From assembly GCF_014633365.1 (NCBI RefSeq), contig NC_068350.1:37005119-37069118 (forward strand): a stretch of 64,000 nt of DNA. The letters are read 5' to 3'. The stretch is from Diospyros lotus (lineage: Eukaryota; Streptophyta; Magnoliopsida; Ericales; Ebenaceae). The translations under genes and the position numbers were made by a program. The notes beneath the pieces were generated by a model that was not told where the DNA came from, ran no database searches, and worked only from the letters and a program-made list of their open reading frames with translations. This document shows positions 11,870 through 22,774 of this stretch, piece after piece. Within the stretch, counting starts at the first letter, position 1; every line of letters starts with the position of its first letter.

Positions 11870-12810
11870 AACACAGCACAACACGACAACAATCACGTCT
11901 TAACCCCACTAAGTGGGGTTGGTTACATGAATTCTAGAGTGCTAAACATCTTTGTCCGTGGTCATATCCCCTCTAAGACTATTATAAAATATGTTGTATT
12001 TAATGGTTTTCTACAAAGTTTTCATTGATCTTCCTCTACCTCTATTACCACAAACTTTCTCCATTTCATTCACTTCTCTCACAGTCACAGGCGCATCTTC
12101 TAGTCTTTTCCTCACGTGTCTAAACCATTTTAATCATGCCTCCTGCAACTTCTCATAAAAAGGTGCCACTCCAACCTCATTCTGGTAATCTTGTTTTTAT
12201 TTTGTCTTTTCTTATAAGGCCGTACATCCACCATAACATCCTCATCTCATATTTTGCTTATGTTGGTAGTTAATTGTCCAATATTCTTTGACATTCAACA
12301 AACATGATCTTATCCTTTTCAAAAACACTTCCCTTTAAGCTTTAAAGGCATTTTACAATTGCAAAAAATGTTAGAAGCATTCTCCACTTTAACTATCCTG
12401 TCTTGAATCTATAAGAAGCATTCTAATCTCCCCTTCTTCTTAAATAATTGATCGAAGATAATAAAACTGGTCTGTTTTTAGAATAATATGAGTAACTTGA
12501 TCTATAAAGCTAGCTGTGACATTATCTACACTTCTATATTTACTTTACTTTCCATATATTTAGCTTTCAACTTGCACAACTTAAAACCTTTGAATTCTAG
12601 GTGTTCCTCCACAAATTGAAGCTTAGCATTTCTTTTGTTCCATCCACCATGATAATATAATTTGCAAATAACGTACACCAAGGCATTTTTTCGTAGGAGT
12701 GTTTTATGAATTCATCTATCATAAGAGCAAAGACCTAATCAGCACAATACAAATCCTTGATGTAATTCAATTATAATTAAAAAGGCTTCAATATCTCCTC
12801 TACGAGTTTT
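11870..12810 (-). mobile_element. RTE-like LINE relic, reverse transcriptase 3' part
   Basis: Read on the minus strand, broken frames give LHQGFVLC, the second half of the RT, MPLKLKGKCF, EWHLFMRSC, KWF-HVRKRLEDAPV, KVCGNRGRGRSMKTL and then TNPT-WG, the order of plant RTE-type LINEs. The 3' tail is CAA-rich on the plus strand (TTG on the minus). Many stops; 5' truncated. It lies in intron 22, in gene sense. Confidence 0.75.
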
Positions 12811-14215
12811 CACAAGCATTTATGTTTGATAATACAGGCCCTTAATAACCTGTATATAAGCAATCTAAACTCCTCTCCTCTCTAAAATCGTCCACAACAA
12901 GGAATAAGAAAATGATATACCTATTTAATAAGTGAAATGAAGAGTCAACTTCAATGCGATATTCATCTGATAATCAAAAGGGGACAGCCCGTACACCTCC
13001 TAGAAATTTACTACAAAACTTGAGCACAGAACTTATTACAACCATGTCCCCATTATTCACTCTACCTCAATGCATCCAGTGTTCCGATGGATTGCCAAAA
13101 ACTTTAAATCTATCAGCTGAGGATTCAGATTCACGCATCTTAAATTTTCTCGAGCAGTTTTTATCACACTATCCTCAATAAATAAATTCATTTAGCTGCT
13201 TACTGCTACAAGAAGTGCAACATGATAGGTGAGACAGGTATGGAATTAAGAGCAACTGATGGGGGCTTGCAGCACTCATGTTTTCTAGAGGCCTCAAGGG
13301 TTCAGTCAGGCTAGAGAACTGCAGAATTGGCAGTGAGATAGCAAACATTTGACTCTGCATCTCCTTCTGCCAGGTTTGAGATGGGCAGCTTTGGTATGTA
13401 TAAACCTATTGGTAACCTCCCCATCCAATGAATAATGAGTGTATTTTTTACATCCTATACTGTAAAATTTTCTATTTCCAGTCAGGATTAGTCAATGGTT
13501 TCTCTGCAACTGCTGGTGCTATTCACAGAAGGAAAAATATAAACACCAAGTTTACAAAAGGTGATTTGTCAGTGGCTGCCTATTTGCAAAAACCCAAAAT
13601 TTTAGCCGAAAAGAAAAGAAAGAAGAAAATGATAATAATACACACACACACACACACACATATCAGCATAACATATTGTGATTCCCGCCACTCAATGACC
13701 CAACTGTCCCACAAGATCCTTTCGAGGTTCAGGTGTTTCTTTATAAGTAGATTAGATTTAAGGTTCAAATCATGTCCAAATTCATACTAATATTCTAGAC
13801 TTCAGCACAAGATTAATATAAATATCCAAACAGAATTTGTTTTATGCCTAGCAACTGCCATTTTAAACAGGAACCCATACATTTTTACAGCCATACAAGT
13901 TATAGAAAAGTAGCATCAACTTGCCTGCATTGCAAAGCCAGTCAACAGTACGGATCATAAATATGCATAATTAGCACAAGCTAAGGCTGTCAGAGAAAAA
14001 ACATAAGAGAAGCTTGGAACAGAAATGGTACATGTTGACGCTGGTATAAGGTAGAGAAAAATATCCATATAAAACATGCATGTATAACCATTTCACTTAG
14101 GATATGGTAGTTTCAGTTAAATACTGTACGAAAAACCATGAGATGAGTAATAACCCCAAAACATAATGGAAAAACCCAAGCGCATTAAAGTACATAGAAG
14201 TTCATCAGAACACAC
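12811..14215. other. Intron 22 remainder
   Basis: No coding seen. Open frames near 12954 and 13428 lack any recognisable motif and are compatible with chance. It contains a CA microsatellite at 13640-13661. Confidence 0.5.
13640..13661. repeat. (AC)n microsatellite
   Basis: About eleven AC units preceded by ATAATAATA in intron 22. Likely length-variable. Confidence 0.9.
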
Positions 14216-14394
14216 CTAGACTGGTACGATTCATTAAAGCTAGACATCAGATATTCACTCATAGAAAGAAGGGCAGGACCCAATGTTGGCCCTGCTGCCT
14301 CAATAGCATCCGTCAAAGCCTTTTCTGACTGAGGGAATCTATATGCACTTGGCCTAAACTTCTGAATCCAACCCCCTTTAACAAAATGGGAAAC
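14216..14394 (-). CDS. ABCA1: ABCA1 exon 22: second extracytosolic domain
   Basis: 179 nt between CTGCAG and GTGTGT. It encodes [40 protein letters not shown] and SFNESYQS, with the family block [21 protein letters not shown]. Two bases of the final arginine codon are completed by exon 23. Confidence 0.95.
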
Positions 14395-14547
14395 CTGCAG
14401 TATTCATAGCCAATCAATGAGAGATATTCAGCATATGATTGTTCCCAGAATTGCAATATTCTAATAAGGATAACCTCAGTTCATTTAAACACGTTTCTAA
14501 TTTTTTATATGTAAAGAAAGCAGGAAATGCAAACGAAGACAACAAAC

Positions 14548-15258
14548 CTTATTTGAGATAGGCCACCGTAGATCAAAAGGTATTGGGGCATCACCACCTC
14601 CACCACTTAAAAGAGGATTAAAATATGAAGTCGTAAGTGTAACAGACTGCTGGTCAGGATGTGGTTTAAGTTGAAGAAAAAGAAGACCAAAAAACAAGAA
14701 GACAGCAGGAATCACTAGCTGAAAAACAATTGTTCTCCGATCTCTTCGAGCAGATATTGCCCTCTTTAAAAATAATGCTTTAGAATGTTCCCAGAATGTT
14801 GACCTTACTAGGAAGTAACAGCAACAGCAACAACATTGCATGCTTACAAAGTTCAAGAAACTCTGCACGGTATCCACAAGTAAACTGCGAGCTCTCCTCA
14901 TTACTGTAACAATGATTTCAATGACTCTATATTTTCCACTTACTTTTAGGGGCATAATATTCCTTGGAGCAGAGTCATCAGAGGCTCGAGAAACAATAGA
15001 ATCAGATCCAAGCAGAGTTTTCTTATCCTCAATGCACTCGGCTTTATTAATGTCACATCCTGCAACTCTCAAGAATACCTCTTCAAGAGTTGTCACAGAT
15101 ATACCATAAGTCTCAATGCCAAAAGACCGATTGTGCTCCTTAGCTTCAGATTCTGAATTCGGACCTGATCTTCTGATGCAATTTTCAATTTCCCTAAACA
15201 TGCTCTCAAAGGACGATGAAGACGCTAAAGGAAGCTTGAAGCAAATCTCTGTGCCAAC
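14548..15258 (-). CDS. ABCA1: ABCA1 exon 21: linker, helix 7 and start of second extracytosolic domain
   Basis: 711 nt (237 codons), by far the longest exon. In order: VGTEICFKLPLA; a hydrophilic linker; YGISVTTLEEVFLRVAGC (conserved); a variable linker; six consecutive cysteines near residue 155; WEHSKALFLKRAISARRDRR; the hydrophobic helix VIPAVFLFFGLLFLQL; then KPHPDQQSVTLTTSYFNPLL. It runs from acceptor TTAAAG to donor GTTTGT in phase 0. Confidence 0.97.
14816..14837 (-). repeat. ABCA1: TGT/TGC triplet repeat coding six cysteines
   Basis: Within exon 21 the transcribed sequence TGTTGTTGCTGTTGCTGT encodes six cysteines after MQ and before YFLVRS. The Arabidopsis protein has a shorter cysteine cluster (QCCGC) at this place, so the run is an in-frame triplet expansion just before the second membrane bundle. 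Confidence 0.8.
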
Positions 15259-15525
15259 CTTTAAAGGGAAATACTCACATGTAGTTAATTTCTAGAGAAA
15301 AATATTTTTTTTTTCAAATTACAAAATATGTTGATACATAATACACTTCAATTACAATAGAATGCATACTTCTATTATATTAGTTGAGTTGGCTCCAAAT
15401 ATTAGACCACTTAACAATCAGACACCTCCACTTGTTCAACTAGTTGTTCATGATTCTGCTAATTAAACAATATTGTTTTATGCAGTTACACATTAAGGAG
15501 GGGAGAAAAGAGATCAGATGAATAC

Positions 15526-15597
15526 TTCGCTCACACATGTTGCTGAAGGAACATGTCGGTAAACAATATCAGCAGCTACAGTGGCACTGGGAACCGC
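15526..15597 (-). CDS. ABCA1: ABCA1 exon 20: regulatory extension after first ATP-binding domain
   Basis: 72 nt (24 codons) after ATTCAG. Product AVPSATVAADIVYRHVPSAT then CVSE, matching the family segment HIVHRHIPSATCVSEVG. The chosen donor is GTATTC at 15525; an alternative GTGAGC inside the exon would drop VSE and break similarity. Confidence 0.9.
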
Positions 15598-15696
15598 CTG
15601 AATTGAGACAATTGCAAAAGGAAATTATGACCGTTGAAATCCAAAACTAATAACTAATTGAGAAGACAAATGGAAAAATTAATGAGAACAGCATAC

Positions 15697-15751
15697 CTTA
15701 GCCAAAGTAAGAGTATAACCAACCCCATATTGGTGCTTCAAGAAAAGTGAG
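15697..15751 (-). CDS. ABCA1: ABCA1 exon 19: end of first ATP-binding domain
   Basis: 55 nt after TTAACAG, before GTATGC. It gives SLFLKHQYGVGYTLTLAK, the conserved strand block (FLKxxYGVGYTLTL) closing the ATP-binding domain. First base completes the serine codon from exon 18. Confidence 0.94.
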
Positions 15752-17757
15752 CTGTTAAAAACAGAAAGAGCAAGTTTGAAAAAATGACGACAGAAATAAT
15801 TGTCTGCTGGACTGTATACTGATATCAAATTGTCAGTAAGACAGCATGGTTCAATTCCCCATAAACAAAATATTCTACAAATAACATATAGTTGTTGCAG
15901 AAAAAAGTTTAAAATTGTAAAAGATTTCAAGAATAAATTTATACTTCAGAAACAGAAAACGTTTTCTAGCTAAGCTTGCATTGGCTAAACAACTGAACCA
16001 TTTCAGAAACACAGTAAAATATGACTAGGAATAAGAAACAAGGCAATGATTATCTAAATATTGTCAATGAAACATTGGCTTACATGAAGCTTGCCCAAGA
16101 AAACTTCAATTTTGTAATTGAAGTTGACTCCTATTAAATGTGAGTGTTGACTCCTATTAAAAAAAGGAAGATTTGTATCTATCTCTTTGTTCAATCTCTT
16201 TGGCCTTTCAGAATTGTACATATGTTTTGGTAAAATTACAAACAGTGGCAACCTAGCTGGCTCTACATAACTTTCCCATTTTATATGAACTTTACATGGT
16301 ACTACAGCACTTCAGTCCTCCATAGCCCTCCTAATCCATAATATTAATTTAATTAGCATTTTTGCGTGTTTCAAAGCAGACTGTCACATCCATAATATAC
16401 ATAGGTTGTGCTTACAAAAAAGAAGGATCATTCGTCTAGGCCAACAAACCCACCTGTAGGTTCACCTGCCACCAATGAGATTGCCCTTGAAGCCCCATTG
16501 GCCGGTGGATCAGCCACTTCATTATGCATAGTTAGGCAGCCAGTGCACAAGATCCAACACTAAGAATTCTATGAGCACCATGGAATGAAATTTTGCCACC
16601 ATATACAATATCTACTAAAAAATTTGACATTACATGCATAATCAAATGCCAATTCCTTTCAGTGCTAATTTCCATTTAATTTGATAAAATGAAGCAATTT
16701 TTATAGTGGTGGTGAATGGTTTTAACTTCAAAAACTCCAGCAACCAACCATCGCTGTTCCTTTTTGTGCCAATTTCCATTTAATTTGATAAAATAAAGCA
16801 CTTTTTGTACGGTGGTTATACATAATTCCAACTTTGGAAACTCTGGCAGCCAACCACTAAAAGGTCCATGGCAATACCAGATCACCTTAGTCATAAACTC
16901 TATGCAATCCTATCAATAAACTTCAAATGTATAACCTACCCTTTCCCCAGACCAAAAACTGATTGAACTGTACAGCCATATTCTTGGTTTCTTGAAATTA
17001 TTCTACATCAACAGCTCCAGAATCTAACCCTTCCATTCTCCTCCAATTTCACAAAATAGTCCGTTATTCTTTTTCTTGGCTAATTTAGTCAAATCATAAT
17101 TACAAGTTGCAGTTCACAACCCATAAATAAAGTAGTTTGTAGATGAAAATAGTCCATCGTGATTCCCTTTTTGGGCTAATTTAGTCAAATCATTATTACA
17201 TGTTGCAGTTCACAACCCCTAAATAACAACATTTTCATCATACAAACCACTTCTATTTACTCTATTCCTTTTCATATAACACAACTCTCCTTTGGATACA
17301 ACCAGCCCCACTATCTACAACATCATGTTTTGAAAATTCAGCAAGCTGTGTGAAGTATGATCACCAAACAACAAGAGGTGTGGAATTGAAGAGAGCTCAA
17401 GTAAGATAGATGGGAAGATTGGCAGTGGAAACTCTTGACCAGCGCTACATCAAGAGAGGCCCTCCTTAGATGGTGGCAAGCTCACCTTATACAAGACACC
17501 TAAGCTTCAAATATTGGCACCAAGTTGGCCCTTGGACACCTATGAGGCCTAGGAGATCAAGCCATAAGGACTGTTATGAATAGCTCCTCACCAGAAAAAG
17601 TATGAATAGCTCACTCTCTTGATCTTGACATCACCTTTGGATTGAAGATAATTCTGCAACAGAGGACTGTTATGAAGAACATAACCCTATTGCAACAAGC
17701 AAACTAAGCAGCGAAATCCAATCTCAGCAGAGATCAATGCAAACTCTCTGCAAAAGT
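15752..17757. other. Left part of intron 18, with two old tandem duplications
   Basis: No gene or complete element seen. Two duplicated blocks are visible: about 16660-16865 (unit with CCATTTAATTTGATAAAAT, period near 105) and about 17060-17225 (unit with GGCTAATTTAGTCAAATCAT and TTGCAGTTCACAACCC, period near 100). Both are diverged. Confidence 0.55.
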
Positions 17758-17913
17758 TGTTGAGAATTCACTAGTTTGATAGTATTAGGAGCTGTATATA
17801 TTAGTTGTACCTTGTACCTAGCTTAGGTAACTTGTACATAGCACTTAGTGTTTTAGTAAAAATACTTGTAGCCCTAGCTTAATAGAAGTGAATCCATTTT
17901 TATTGAGCCAACT

Positions 17914-19038
17914 TGTTATATTTAATTTATTTTGGAGTTTTGATAATTAACAAAAAGACCAATCTTGACTTATGTAAAAATCGTTAACCCCCAATTTTAT
18001 TTTCTAATATTTTTTTATGGCTTTAATTCAAGTAAAGTATGTTTATTTACTCAAATCATTTTGCAAATATGATTTAATGAAGAAAATTATGAAGAAAATT
18101 CATTTTCTGCATAGTTGTATCATTAGTCGACTAATCCTATGGCATTAGTCGAATGAGCTAAGAACATCTCTGCATAAGTGTTCTCTCTCTTGCAGCATTA
18201 GTTGACTTGGCCGAGAAGTGTTTTTCCATTAGTTGACTAAACCTCTCCATAAGTCGACTCTAGATCCAAGTAAGTCGACTAAAGATCCAGGTAAGTCGAC
18301 TATTGATTTATATTAGTCGACTAAAGGTTCAGCTTAGTTGACTATTCGAGTCTAATGGGCAAAAATTTTTAAAAGGAAAGCAGGTTGCCCTAAGGAGTAT
18401 ATATACACCTTAAGCATGGATTGAAGGTTCACTAATCACGTTCTGAACATTCCAAGAGCTGCCAAAAAGAATTCTCAAAGTCCTCATTGCTTTATTCAAG
18501 ATCAACAAGGCTTGCGTGCCCTATTGCTCAATTAACATCGAGCCCAAGGCAGTCAGAGGTCGAAGCGTTGAAAAGAGATTTGTTTTCATCTCCATCAACT
18601 GAGGGTATAATCAATTATTATTTCACCATTGCCTTGTAATATTTTGATTTCATGGTTTATTTGTGTCCCTGTGAGGACGATCTCTGTAATCGTTAAACTA
18701 TTGTGTGGTTTGTTTCGGTTTCCTAGATCCGGTGAAAATCTAGGTGTTTGTGTGTAGTTTCCAAGGTAAGCTAAGGGAAAACCTTGACGTTGATTGATTT
18801 AGTGAAACTTCAAGAGTGATTGAGATCTTGGGAGTGTGGATAAGTGTTTGTGACACACCGAACCACTATACATGGCCATGTTTATTACTCGTTCTTTATT
18901 GCTTTCATATTTGTATTATTGTTTGCAGTAACTTAGATACAATATAAGATTGAATTAAATAAACAAAAAAAATAAAAAAAATTAATCACTCAATTCATCC
19001 CACCCCCTCTTGATTGGCCATTACCTAAGGGACCAACA
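17914..19038. mobile_element. Nested LTR within the 5' LTR of 17758-20674
   Basis: Comparison of the two host LTRs shows about 1.1 kb of extra sequence in the 5' copy, from TGTTATATTTAATTT to GGGACCAACA. It has the TG...CA ends of an LTR and TATATATACACC near 18398. It includes the array of AGTCGACT-type palindromes. Exact TSD not resolved (CCAAC appears on both sides, but not in the expected place). Confidence 0.6.
18120..18346. repeat. Array of about nine AGTCGACT-type palindromes
   Basis: The word TTAGTCGACTAA and variants (ATTAGTTGACT, ATAAGTCGACT, GTAAGTCGACTA) recur about nine times in 230 bp at 18-40 bp spacing inside the nested LTR. The core GTCGAC is self-complementary. Variants are mostly C-to-T in the CG. 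Confidence 0.8.
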
Positions 19039-19103
19039 GTTTTTTCCCTCCACTCTCTCTTTTACCTCTCTTTTTTTCTCTTAATTCTATATATCATTTC
19101 ACA

Positions 19104-19116
19104 TGGTATCAGAGCC
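19104..19116 (+). promoter_or_regulatory. Primer-binding site (initiator tRNA-Met)
   Basis: TGGTATCAGAGCC immediately after the LTR end TTTCACA; exact match to the usual copia primer site. Confidence 0.9.
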
Positions 19117-19267
19117 ATTGAGAGGTAAATCTGACAATCAAGTTACTCTTAATATCACCTCTAATCCTTTTTTCCATGAAAGGTTCTATTACTAACATGT
19201 TTACTTCCCTTGTGGGTAATGTATTTGGGTTCAAAGCTCTGCGCGCTCTATGTCTGGAAGATTGTGA

Positions 19268-19462
<195 letters not shown>

Positions 19463-19572
19463 TGAAAGTGAAGTAGCTCCTACCTACAAGAGCATCTGCC
19501 TTTTTTCGGAGCCAAGGAACCCAACGAACATGAGATCTTTCTTTTGACTCTTTTGAGGTAGCATCTATTCCA

Positions 19573-19828
19573 TGACCAAAATAGGGGAAGATACACGTTA
19601 CACCACGATTTTGAATCAAAAGAGAGATTTCAAGAAATGCCAAATCTATTCACTCTATCAATAACCAATTCGGGTCTGGTGTATCATAAGGGATTTTCCT
19701 TTTCTATTGATTCTTATAGATTGGATCAAAAACAATTCTTGAATGAGGTATTCAACCCTAGGTATAAATTGGAAAAAAAATCTTTATTGGCTCTACCTCT
19801 TATTTTTTACGAAGAGAATGAATAAGAA
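19573..19828 (+). pseudogene. ycf2: Chloroplast ycf2 fragment inside a retroelement
   Basis: The frame gives [20 protein letters not shown], then [40 protein letters not shown] and [14 protein letters not shown] followed by TAA. This follows the plastid Ycf2 protein (a large AAA-type protein) over about 85 residues with scattered differences and a changed block after FLNEV. It is a nuclear copy of plastid DNA, possibly by way of the mitochondrial genome, where ycf2 pieces are common. The upstream 200 bp may belong to the same organelle-derived piece but I could not identify it. Confidence 0.88.
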
Positions 19829-20500
19829 TTGCTAGGCAGTTTCCTCAACTAATTCAGAAGCCCTTCTTTCGATTGACTCAGCTATTGATACAGATGTTGG
19901 CTACTCTCAGACATTCTCATATCATCTACAAGGAAGCTAGATGTTGGATGTGCAGATTTAGTTGAATATTCATAAATAGCAAGGTACCTGTTATTAAGTC
20001 ATATGTCTCAACTATACACACTATTTCCTGAACTACGTCCACTAGGTTTCATCAATTTGCAAATTCTTCCTCACCTAGTGAGAAAGAATGAAATTGGCTG
20101 ATGTCATGAGGATACTAGGTAGTATAGATATCATTATGGGGGAAGTTGATCATTGAAATGAGTTTTTGATATGACGGCAGTGCAAGCTACAAAAAAAGGG
20201 CACCGCTTACTCAAACACTAGTATTGTCTAAGCATCCCACAACTGATTCTAGAACAACAAATACACATTCAATTCCCTTTCTAGCATCAGTTACTAATTC
20301 AATTGGCTTGGATGAAATTCTTTGAAATAAACTGTCACTTTGTACAAGAAAAACTGGTCTCTAGTGAGATTTTTAAGGCATTTCTAGGGACTATGGATCA
20401 ACTGGATGACCTGTGTCCTAAAGCTCTTTGAGGTCCAAGGATTGAGTACATTTCTTCCTAGCTAGGCACGTAGGATGTGTTGTTGCTGCTTGAGGGGGAG

Positions 20501-20674
20501 TGTTGAGAATTCATATTAGTTTGTTATATATTAGTTGTACCTTGTACCTAGCTTAGGTTACTTGTACATAGAAGTTACAGTGTTTTAGTAAAAATACTTG
20601 TAACCCTAGCATAATTCCCTCCAATCACCCTTTTCCTTATCTTCTTTTCTCTCAGTTTTGTATATCATTCCACA
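20501..20674 (+). repeat. 3' LTR of element 17758-20674
   Basis: 174 bp, TGTTGAGAATTCATA to ATCATTCCACA, with TAGTTGTACCTTGTACCTAG shared with the 5' copy. Confidence 0.9.
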
Positions 20675-20679
20675 AAAGT

Positions 20680-21156
20680 AATCAAAGATCTTCCAAAACT
20701 TTGTATGAAATGAACTACAACTTTGTGTGAATTCCAATAAAAAATTGCAACTAAAATCCATCAAATCCAATCGCAACTCAGCAATTCAGAAAGTCACAAC
20801 TCAAATACAGTGCAAATCCAGCAATTGTGAACTCCAACAGCAAACCCTAAGTGTGTGGCATTCAATCGCAAACCATAAGAGCAACATTCAATCGCAAAAT
20901 CCAGTAATATTCCAATTGCGAACTCTAATCACAAATAATCAAATTCCAGCAAAGTATGGTTGCAAACTTTAGCTTGCAAAATCCAATCGAGACACCCTAT
21001 CACAAAACCTAGGTTGCAAAATCCAGGTAGATACCATCACAAGCTTCAATGGACACTGCAATTGAAATCCAAGAACTCCAACTACATCTAATTTCCATCT
21101 GAATTTACAATGATTATCAGATTCTCTTTTGTATGGCTCTAATACCATGAAGAAAC

Positions 21157-21195
<39 letters not shown>

Positions 21196-21500
21196 CAGAC
21201 AGGCAGAACAAAGAAAGCCTAGATTGAAAACAGAACAGTATGTCTATTCAGTCAGTCAGGGAAAACAGATCATAACACCTTATGTGTGTACACTATCTAC
21301 TATTTACACTAAAGCTACAACGTATATGTACACTACAACTACGTTGGTGGTCCATGTGAATGAGGCTAACACATCGTCAACCTTTCTACATGATCTAGGA
21401 GGTTTCAATGCAAAAACCAACAAAGGAGTCCACAACTATCCCATTTATAAAGCAACCAATTACATCCAATCTCTTGTCCACAAGCCTTAAAACTTTGTTC
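20680..21500 (-). mobile_element. Possible minus-strand LTR element fragment
   Basis: Bases 21135-21147 (GGCTCTAATACCA) read on the minus strand as TGGTATTAGAGCC, a tRNA-Met primer site, directly next to a TTCA end. The sequence to the right would be LTR and that to the left (repetitive CAACTC/AATCCA words) the leader. No second LTR and no coding domain seen. A 35-bp AG run lies at 21159-21193. Confidence 0.4.
21159..21193. repeat. (AG)n microsatellite
   Basis: About 17 AG units, in the putative LTR at 21148 onward. Confidence 0.9.
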
Positions 21501-21859
21501 CGACATATTAAACCCCAAGATTGTCCCCATGTGTTATGCTAAATTAGTGACCCTCTAGTGATATGAATAATGAAACTTCAATTTTTCATTTTCCCTAAGA
21601 CTTTAAAACACATTTATTTTCCTGATATTCCTTCCCGACCTTTGCCTCTTAACAATATTTAGCAAATTAAAAGAAAAGGACCAAGAATAGGTCATGCATA
21701 AAGTTGAAAGCAATTTAAATGTTGATATCAACAATAATGTATCCTCATACAACTATTTTTGAACTTACCACACAAATGAATCAATATACCATTGGCATTG
21801 ATTGAAAGTAAAATTCAAGTACATCTGAGCAGACGCAGTTAGGTATAACAAATATTGAA

Positions 21860-22260
21860 GGCGAGCATAGCAACAATGAAGTTGCTCAATTGTGACTAGA
21901 AGGTTGAAATGGCCTCTTTAGAAAAGGTCATCCTAGTGCATGAGGTTCCCCCCATGAGAGTTAGACAAGTGTAATCTTTGTAAGTAGCCTTACACTTGTT
22001 ATGCAAAATGGTTGTTTCTAAAGTTCAAACCCATGATCATCCAACCATAAAGGTTGCCACAAAGGCTCATGCTTGGAAATAGCCTCTTTGCAATGTGTGT
22101 GTGTGTGTATAAATATATATATATATATGTAAGGCTGCATACAAAAATGACCCTCCCTCAATCATCGCAAAGCAAGTTGCCTCATACATGTGGGTATGTA
22201 TGTAAGGCTACCTACAAAATAACCATCCCTCAATCATTGGACAACAAGTTGCCTCAACCA
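21860..22260. mobile_element. Relics of tRNA-derived (Au-like) SINEs in both orientations
   Basis: Plus-orientation words TAGCAACAATGAAGTTGCTC, AGCCTCTTTGCAA and GTAAGGCTGCATACAAAAAT follow the order of the common dicot Au-type SINE. Between them, 21930-22040 reads as the same SINE reversed (GCATGAGGTTCC, GTAGCCTTAC). A TG/TA microsatellite sits at 22094-22128 within one copy. Several partial copies are jumbled. Confidence 0.55.
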
Positions 22261-22419
22261 TAGCCCGTTTCAAGAATATTGCCAAATACTACTATAGTAA
22301 AAGAAGCCCCATGTGCTTTCAATGTTCTCATTTTGAAAAAGAATATTATACGTACAGCCAAAGGCCAATAAAGGAAGAAATTAGCATCTAAAAAAGCCTA
22401 TTGAATTGATCATAAATAC

Positions 22420-22604
22420 CTGCCACAGCATTTCAGTGAACCATTTGCCATGATAGCTATCCGATCTCCTAACACATCAGCTTCATCCATAGAGTGTGTT
22501 GTTAGCAGTATAATCCTTCCTTTCTTAATCTTTTTGATTAATTGCCACGTCATCCTCATTGAATATGGATCCATTCCACTAGTAGGTTCATCAAGAATAA
22601 TAAC
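22420..22604 (-). CDS. ABCA1: ABCA1 exon 18: Walker B, D-loop and H-loop
   Basis: 185 nt after GTACAG. It starts [13 protein letters not shown] (Walker B with catalytic glutamate and D-loop), then [14 protein letters not shown] with the switch histidine, and ends [11 protein letters not shown] plus a split serine codon. The catalytic set needed for ATP hydrolysis is complete across exons 13-18. The next exon is 6.7 kb away. Confidence 0.97.
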
Positions 22605-22675
22605 CTGTACAAGAAAAAAAAGTAGGAACAAATTATTTCACATCCCAAACAAAGAGAAAAGACAGCAATGCTCAC

Positions 22676-22774
22676 CTTACTATTTCCAATTAGTGCAATT
22701 CCAAGGGACAACTTCCTTTTCATGCCTCCAGAAAGTGCCCTCACAACAGTATTAACTTTATCAGCCAATCCCAC
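22676..22774 (-). CDS. ABCA1: ABCA1 exon 17: ABC signature motif
   Basis: 99 nt (33 codons) after GCATAG, ending before GTGAGC. It reads [20 protein letters not shown] then [18 protein letters not shown] is the ABC signature that contacts ATP in the opposite domain; KRKLS is the usual subfamily A continuation. Confidence 0.97.

Noticed and set aside
13428..13790. A 120-codon plus-strand ORF as a gene
   Set aside because: It runs through a CA microsatellite and AT-rich intron, and shows no domain; chance open frame.
14816..14837. The six-cysteine run as a zinc-binding domain
   Set aside because: No partner Cys/His spacing as in known zinc folds; simple triplet repeat explains it.
18120..18346. 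CRISPR-like regular repeat array
   Set aside because: The repeats are 8-12 bp, irregularly spaced, palindromic and inside a plant LTR; there are no direct repeats of 25-35 bp and no cas genes.
17909..19043. CCAAC as the target duplication of the nested LTR
   Set aside because: Using it would give ends without TG...CA, and the spacing is one to two bases off; left unresolved.
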